A stretch of 23,352 nucleotides of DNA from Thermococcus sp. (GTDB lineage Archaea; Methanobacteriota_B; Thermococci; Thermococcales; Thermococcaceae), in assembly GCF_027066465.1 (NCBI RefSeq), contig NZ_JAMONU010000192.1:1-23352 (forward strand), in the 5' to 3' direction. Within the stretch, counting starts at the first letter, position 1. The number at the start of each line of letters is the position of its first letter. Under the pieces are notes generated by a model, which saw only the letters and a program-made list of their open reading frames with translations, made no database searches and was not told the origin of the DNA. Shown in pieces: positions 20,501 through 23,352 of this stretch. Both the position numbers and the translations under genes were made by a program.

Positions 20501-23352
20501 CAACCCTGAGAAGTGCCTTTCTTGATATGGGTTTTCCTTTCTCCACGAGTGCTCCAAAGTTTGAGCCGTAGACTTTCTCGACGCTTAGGCCGTAGAACGT
20601 TCTAATCTCCTTTATAAGCTTCCCAACACCCGGTACAACGTCCACGTTGGTATCGTACTTCTGTCCTTTCATTCTCTCCACGAGAGCCTCCAGCTTCCTC
20701 GCCTTCTCCGGGTGCTCAAAGCCAATCTCAGTCGCGAACTTCAGAACGTTCTCACCGTAGATTTTAAGCTCCCACCTGTCGTGCCTTGAGGTTATCTCTT
20801 TGTCCCCAAACTTTGAGGTGTACCCTGTACGCTTCCGCCTCCGGAGGTGCGCCACTATTCCAAACCTGAGCAGGGCGAGCTGGAGTTTTCTGGCGAGCTT
20901 TTCGCTGGTCGTGTCGAACTCAACGTACGAAGAGCCGTTTTCGCGTATAACCACCGTGCCGTCGCAGTCAAACAGCCCCCTAATATAAGAGGCAAGGACA
21001 CTCTTTGGGGAAGTGAAGAGTTCGTTTGAAATATCGAGCTTGCTGGACTTTGGAGACTGCGGAACGCCCAGTTTCTCAAGCAGATGTGCCACAACCTTTG
21101 AGTGAAAGCGTACTGATGGAACTCCATCTTTAACCTGCTCCGTAGCTTCAATCCCGAAGAGTTCCTTTGCAAGCTCTGCAAACCTGCGTCTCAGTTCGGG
21201 GTTCTTGTTTGAGAACCTTATCGCCACACCCCAGCCAGCCTTTGAGACACTGCCATCGCCCGCTACTAGTCCGGCAAAGTAAGCCAGCTTCTCGTCGAGG
21301 TACTTGGGAAGCTTAAGCTTAGTTCCAGCCTGAAGTGAAACAGCCTCGGCCTCTACCCCTTCCCAGCCCCAGTCGGCCAGTTCGACGAGTCTGCGAAGGT
21401 GTTTCATTCTTATGTTGCCCCTCGCCTTAGGATTCGTCCAGTTGTGGTAGAGGGTGCTCTCACTGACTCCAAGCATCTTCGTAAGCTCTCTCTTGCTTAT
21501 TCTGAGCTTTTTGGTGGCTTCTTCAATGAGTTCTTTGACCTGCCCCTTGATTCCGTACACAACGAGGTCATCGAGGTCTTTGAGAAGCTCCAAGATGGGA
21601 ACTTTCTTCTCCTCGACTGTCAGCCTTCTTAGGGTTGCAACGTAGTCTCCCTCGGTAAGATTTCTCGCCTCAACCCACTTCGGTTCACCGTCCTGAATCG
21701 TCAAAAGTCTCGTTTCGGGGGTTAGTGTCAGCTCTTTGCCGGTGATTGTTTTGATTTTCACAAGCTCCTTAGGCGCTTTGAGCCTCCAGACCCTGCTCAG
21801 AGGAGCGGTCTTTATCTTGCCACCTTCTGCGGATAGGCTCTCACCGAGATAGGGGGAATAATCGATGCCGTCGGAGTACCTGATTGAGCCAACATCTTTT
21901 ATCCAGCTCTCAGTGAGCGAACCGATTTGGTGAATTCCTGAATTCGAAAACACGAGTGAATCCGGAGCAACGCAAAGACCTGCCGCCGAACTGCTCTTAC
22001 CGCTCGTATAAATCGCCCTTGGAGCGAGATTTGCCACGTAGCGGAGGAGCTGGCTGTTGTGGACGAAGATATCGTTGGCTATGAAGTTGTGGTGCTCTGG
22101 AATCTGGAGGTCGTAGACCCACTCGTGCTCGGGTTTGTACTCTTCAATTTCGACAACCCTGTCCCAGAAGATGTCAGAGTCAGCCAGAGTCGCCAGAAGG
22201 CCAACCTCGGGGGATTCAGGCAATTTAGCTTTGAGAACATCAACAATAACCTTGAGCTTCTCCCTGCTTGGAAGACGGTCTTCCCTCTCGTAGTGGAGAT
22301 AAGTCGAGCGTGGTATGCCCATCTGAGCTTGAGTTAATCCAGCCTTGGTACGGAGGTTCTTCAGTAGTGGACCAATGCCCGGAACGACGTCAACGTTGGT
22401 GTTCGTCTTTCCGTTGGAGGTTACACGCTCAAGAATATCCATTTTAGAACATAGGCTAAACCCAATCGTTTCCCTGAACTTAATGGCATCCTCTCCAGTA
22501 ATGAAAAGCCGATAGTACGTTCTTGGGGCATTCATTTTGCCGTTGGTCGCGCGGGCCTTTGTTTCGTGGAGCTGTGACTTTATCCCAAAGCGAAGGAGGA
22601 GGTGCTGAACGCCGTTGAGGAGCTCCTTTGACGCCGAAACAACCGTTATTTTAGCCCTCCCTCTATCTACTGTGGCTTCTGCATCGAAGTATCCCCCAAG
22701 AAAGCCCCTGATATCCTCCAAGCACGCTTCGAAAAGCTGTGGTGGAACTTTCTTGTCCCTTGAGTTTGTCGCGAGACCCAACCACTCCAGCAGGTGGTAG
22801 AACTCAACGCTACTCACGTAGACCTCCCGCGCGCTCTTGCCTTTATGACTCTCGCGAATTGTAGGATTAAGACCCAGACCTTTGAGATACTCGTAAACAA
22901 ACCGCACCAGTTGCTCATCGTTGTTAGTGAAATACACAGTTGCACTACCGCCCCTGTTTTGGGCATACCCTTCTCCCGCCAGCAATCCAACCAAGTACCA
23001 GAACTTTTCGTCGGCAGTTTCTGGGAGGCTCAGCCTCGCCTTTGCAGTCTTTGGCTTTTCAATGGGGGCTTTTGAAAGCTCAAGGGGCGTTCCTTCAACT
23101 GGAAGGACTCTCGGCACGGCAATAAAGTCCCCAACCCTCAGCTCTTCTGCCTTCCTCGTCCTGAACTGACCGTTTTCGAAGGTGAAGAACGGGTGAGTTG
23201 GAGTAACGCGAATCTCCCTTCCGCTCGCGGTCTTTATCCTGAACATCTTTTCTGGGGCAGTTCTCTTCCAAGCGATGTTCGCATTAACTCTCCTGACCTT
23301 CAGCGTTTTTGCGTCGAGGGCATATAGCTCGAGGTCAATCGGCGCGTAGAAG
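17595..23352 (-). CDS. mcm: MCM replicative DNA helicase (Cdc21-like) precursor with three inteins, truncated at its 5' end
   Basis: One uninterrupted frame enters from the right edge and ends at 17595. After intein removal it yields the C-terminal half of the archaeal MCM, the hexameric ATPase that unwinds DNA at the replication fork. The visible helicase pieces are 27 residues (21975-22055, SQLLRYVANLAP to SSAAGL), 51 residues (19923-20075, with Walker B FALIDEFDKM) and 269 residues (17595-18404). The last holds sensor 1 (AAANPKFGRF), the arginine finger (LLSRFD), sensor 2 (PITARQLEAL) and a C-terminal winged helix. Joined, they read SSAAGL-TAAAV and EALEQQ-TISIS, as in intein-free MCM. The ATG near 23246 is inside the first intein and is not a start. 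The N-terminal half and the Lys side of Walker A are off the edge. Confidence 0.95.
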   Translation of the reverse strand, partial: FYAPIDLELYALDAKTLKVRRVNANIAWKRTAPEKMFRIKTASGREIRVTPTHPFFTFENGQFRTRKAEELRVGDFIAVPRVLPVEGTPLELSKAPIEKPKTAKARLSLPETADEKFWYLVGLLAGEGYAQNRGGSATVYFTNNDEQLVRFVYEYLKGLGLNPTIRESHKGKSAREVYVSSVEFYHLLEWLGLATNSRDKKVPPQLFEACLEDIRGFLGGYFDAEATVDRGRAKITVVSASKELLNGVQHLLLRFGIKSQLHETKARATNGKMNAPRTYYRLFITGEDAIKFRETIGFSLCSKMDILERVTSNGKTNTNVDVVPGIGPLLKNLRTKAGLTQAQMGIPRSTYLHYEREDRLPSREKLKVIVDVLKAKLPESPEVGLLATLADSDIFWDRVVEIEEYKPEHEWVYDLQIPEHHNFIANDIFVHNSQLLRYVANLAPRAIYTSGKSSSAAGLCVAPDSLVFSNSGIHQIGSLTESWIKDVGSIRYSDGIDYSPYLGESLSAEGGKIKTAPLSRVWRLKAPKELVKIKTITGKELTLTPETRLLTIQDGEPKWVEARNLTEGDYVATLRRLTVEEKKVPILELLKDLDDLVVYGIKGQVKELIEEATKKLRISKRELTKMLGVSESTLYHNWTNPKARGNIRMKHLRRLVELADWGWEGVEAEAVSLQAGTKLKLPKYLDEKLAYFAGLVAGDGSVSKAGWGVAIRFSNKNPELRRRFAELAKELFGIEATEQVKDGVPSVRFHSKVVAHLLEKLGVPQSPKSSKLDISNELFTSPKSVLASYIRGLFDCDGTVVIRENGSSYVEFDTTSEKLARKLQLALLRFGIVAHLRRRKRTGYTSKFGDKEITSRHDRWELKIYGENVLKFATEIGFEHPEKARKLEALVERMKGQKYDTNVDVVPGVGKLIKEIRTFYGLSVEKVYGSNFGALVEKGKPISRKALLRVVENLSKAKLEESPVELPEDLRIAIGKTLKPEELGMDYKKFYELFLRKRPRRLKFGLLVKVARVLESRDKSLYSKLAWLLSEHYAGEENVKAKLEKLKELATSDYLWEKVREAEMIKSPYNHVYDLTVEGSHSFIANGFVVHNTAAAVRDEFTGSWVLEAGVLVLADGGFALIDEFDKMSDRDRSAIHEALEQQSYHHDFELLLADGRKVKIGELVDSLIEANRDKVILGRDTEILPVDDIELPAYDLERKEIVKVKADRVSRHRAPDKFIRLRFSNGREITVTPEHPIMVWENGEIREKPAEEVKPDDLVLAVRRYLSSEGNHLDETTAKLLGFLLSEGFSYANPGNGYYEIGFTNTDEKLVEEFKGLLEELGVKYGVQIRERPGEKRLYTVRVISKDFYTKLLSEFPEAFPEKGDERPARRKRVPARVFGANETARRAFLNAFFKGDGFVDKYRVGLTTSSRAMAEDLQDLLLSLGIYSYIFEEKRGETTYYKVIVSGTADMERFAEIVQDDPRIGKIEKLIEVSRRKRNYRDIVPTEVLESLREVLNVLHVNDGGLTNNITARQNANRERVMDYLAKAEGRIAELKSALERGDVEALRTFVIVKELSEKLGTPYSTTLYRLRRGHKETTNALLEIARERLRNVEKKLNDIKRLVEGNLRFLRVTKVEEIPNDRWEWVYDVTVEPYHLFVSHGLVLHNTISISKAGITATLNARTTVIAAANPKFGRFNRHKSLPEQLDLPPTLLSRFDLIFLLLDEPDEKVDAQIAEHILRVRRGEAEAVTPKIPYDLLKKYIAYARKNVHPVLSREAMEEIKRYYVKMRKGLKRSNDEEIQPIPITARQLEALIRLSEAHARMRLSETVTREDARAAIELIEAMMKTIAVDEEGNIDVSILEIGKSSKKLSKIEKLVDIIKNLEGEGDYGAPADKVIEAAKQAGVGSKREVEKLIEELKADGRIYEPRPGFYRML
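18405..19922 (-). mobile_element. MCM intein 3 (506 aa, with LAGLIDADG endonuclease)
   Basis: Protein-splicing element between EALEQQ and TISISKAG, just after Walker B, in the segment leading to the presensor-1 hairpin. It begins with Ser (SYHHDFELLLADG) and ends VSHGLVLHN before Thr, so it should use Ser1 and Thr+1 chemistry. Block B has the usual His (TVTPEHPI, 19644-19655). Endonuclease motifs are LLGFLLSEG (19485-19511, acidic Glu) and LNAFFKGDG (19155-19181, acidic Asp); both look intact. A long helical region follows (about 340-475 of the intein), with a helix-turn-helix-like VKELSEKLGTPYSTTLYRL (18621-18698). Then come EWVYDVTVEPYHLFV and the end. No frame disruption is seen. Confidence 0.92.
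20076..21974 (-). mobile_element. MCM intein 2 (633 aa, with LAGLIDADG endonuclease; block-B His missing)
   Basis: Protein-splicing element between SSAAGL and TAAAVRDEF. It begins with Cys (CVAPDSLVFSNSG) and ends SFIANGFVVHN before Thr. Block B reads ELTLTPETRLLTI (21708-21722 for TPETR), with Thr where the catalytic-support His of TxxH is normally found. Between block B and the endonuclease is an insert with a helix-turn-helix-like segment, ISKRELTKMLGVSESTLYHNW (21438-21509 region). Endonuclease motifs FAGLVAGDG (21252-21278) and IRGLFDCDG (20958-20984) keep both Asp residues. After them come NVDVVPG and a second helix-turn-helix-like stretch (about 20499-20621), then a charged helical region. 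It is the largest of the three complete or partial inteins seen. Confidence 0.92.
22056..23352 (-). mobile_element. MCM intein 1 (partial, 432 residues visible, with LAGLIDADG endonuclease)
   Basis: Protein-splicing element whose C-terminus (HNFIANDIFVHN) is followed by SQLLRYVANL. In MCM proteins that Ser follows the Walker A Lys of GDPGVAK, so the intein splits the P-loop between Lys and Ser. Its N-terminus, with block A, lies beyond the right edge. Block B is standard (RVTPTHPFF; TPTH at 23193-23204). Endonuclease motifs are LVGLLAGEG (22968-22994) and LGGYFDAEA (22674-22700), each with Glu in the catalytic position. After the shared NVDVVPG comes a Cro/XRE-like helix-turn-helix, LKNLRTKAGLTQAQMGIPRS and STYLHYERED (22254-22367). 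Then WVYDLQIPEHHNF and the His-Asn end. No disruption is seen in the visible part. Confidence 0.92.

Noticed and set aside
23244..23246. ATG at the head of the longest minus-strand frame as a gene start
   Set aside because: The frame stays open to the window edge and the upstream residues continue intein sequence (DLELYALDAKTLKVRR), so this Met is internal to intein 1.
1..23352. tRNA, rRNA, CRISPR repeats, insertion sequences, attachment sites or a replication origin
   Set aside because: I saw no cloverleaf, no regularly spaced repeats, no transposase motifs, no terminal inverted repeats, and no cluster of origin-recognition boxes near mcm; a computational search would be more sensitive than reading.

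Overview
The window looks like a chromosomal segment of a hyperthermophilic euryarchaeon of the order Thermococcales, most likely genus Thermococcus. Reasons: archaeal information-processing genes (proteasome alpha, SBDS, Rrp4/Rrp41/Rrp42, MCM, aIF2-beta), GGTGGT/GGTGA ribosome binding sites a few bases before ATG, TTTATA/TTTAAA boxes before transcription units, short spacers, charge-rich proteins and GC-leaning codons. No tRNA, rRNA, CRISPR array, insertion sequence or phage gene was seen. No gene-free stretch reaches 300 bases.

Left part (1-4067): a left-truncated minus-strand gene of unknown function; a DUF4152-like gene; a minus-strand indolepyruvate:ferredoxin oxidoreductase alpha gene (iorA) without an adjacent iorB; a small acidic protein; a HIT-family protein; and a small two-helix membrane protein. 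Centre (4131-9472): the archaeal exosome superoperon psmA-SBDS-rrp4-rrp41-rrp42, linking protein degradation, ribosome maturation and RNA decay, then a three-helix membrane protein, the FtsZ anchor SepF and a ZPR1 zinc-finger protein. Next (9459-12486): an acidic surface lipoprotein, an ASCH-domain protein divergent from a small membrane protein, and homoserine dehydrogenase.

Right part (12523-23352, all minus strand): a four-CBS-domain protein; a complete four-gene Na+-translocating decarboxylase operon of methylmalonyl-CoA decarboxylase type, in transcription order carboxyltransferase alpha, OadG-like delta, biotin carrier gamma and membrane beta; aIF2-beta; and the 3' part of the MCM replicative helicase gene.

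The standout feature is the MCM gene. Three inteins sit in the visible part and take up 4714 of its 5758 nt, leaving only 347 helicase residues (27+51+269). Each has two LAGLIDADG-type endonuclease motifs with acidic residues in place, the His-Asn end, and a helix-turn-helix-like segment after the endonuclease core. They interrupt ATPase motifs: Walker A between Lys and Ser (inferred from conserved MCM sequence, since the Lys side is off the edge), the segment after SSAAGL, and the region just after Walker B. The middle intein lacks the usual block-B histidine. The 5' end of the gene, including the start of the first intein, lies beyond the right edge.
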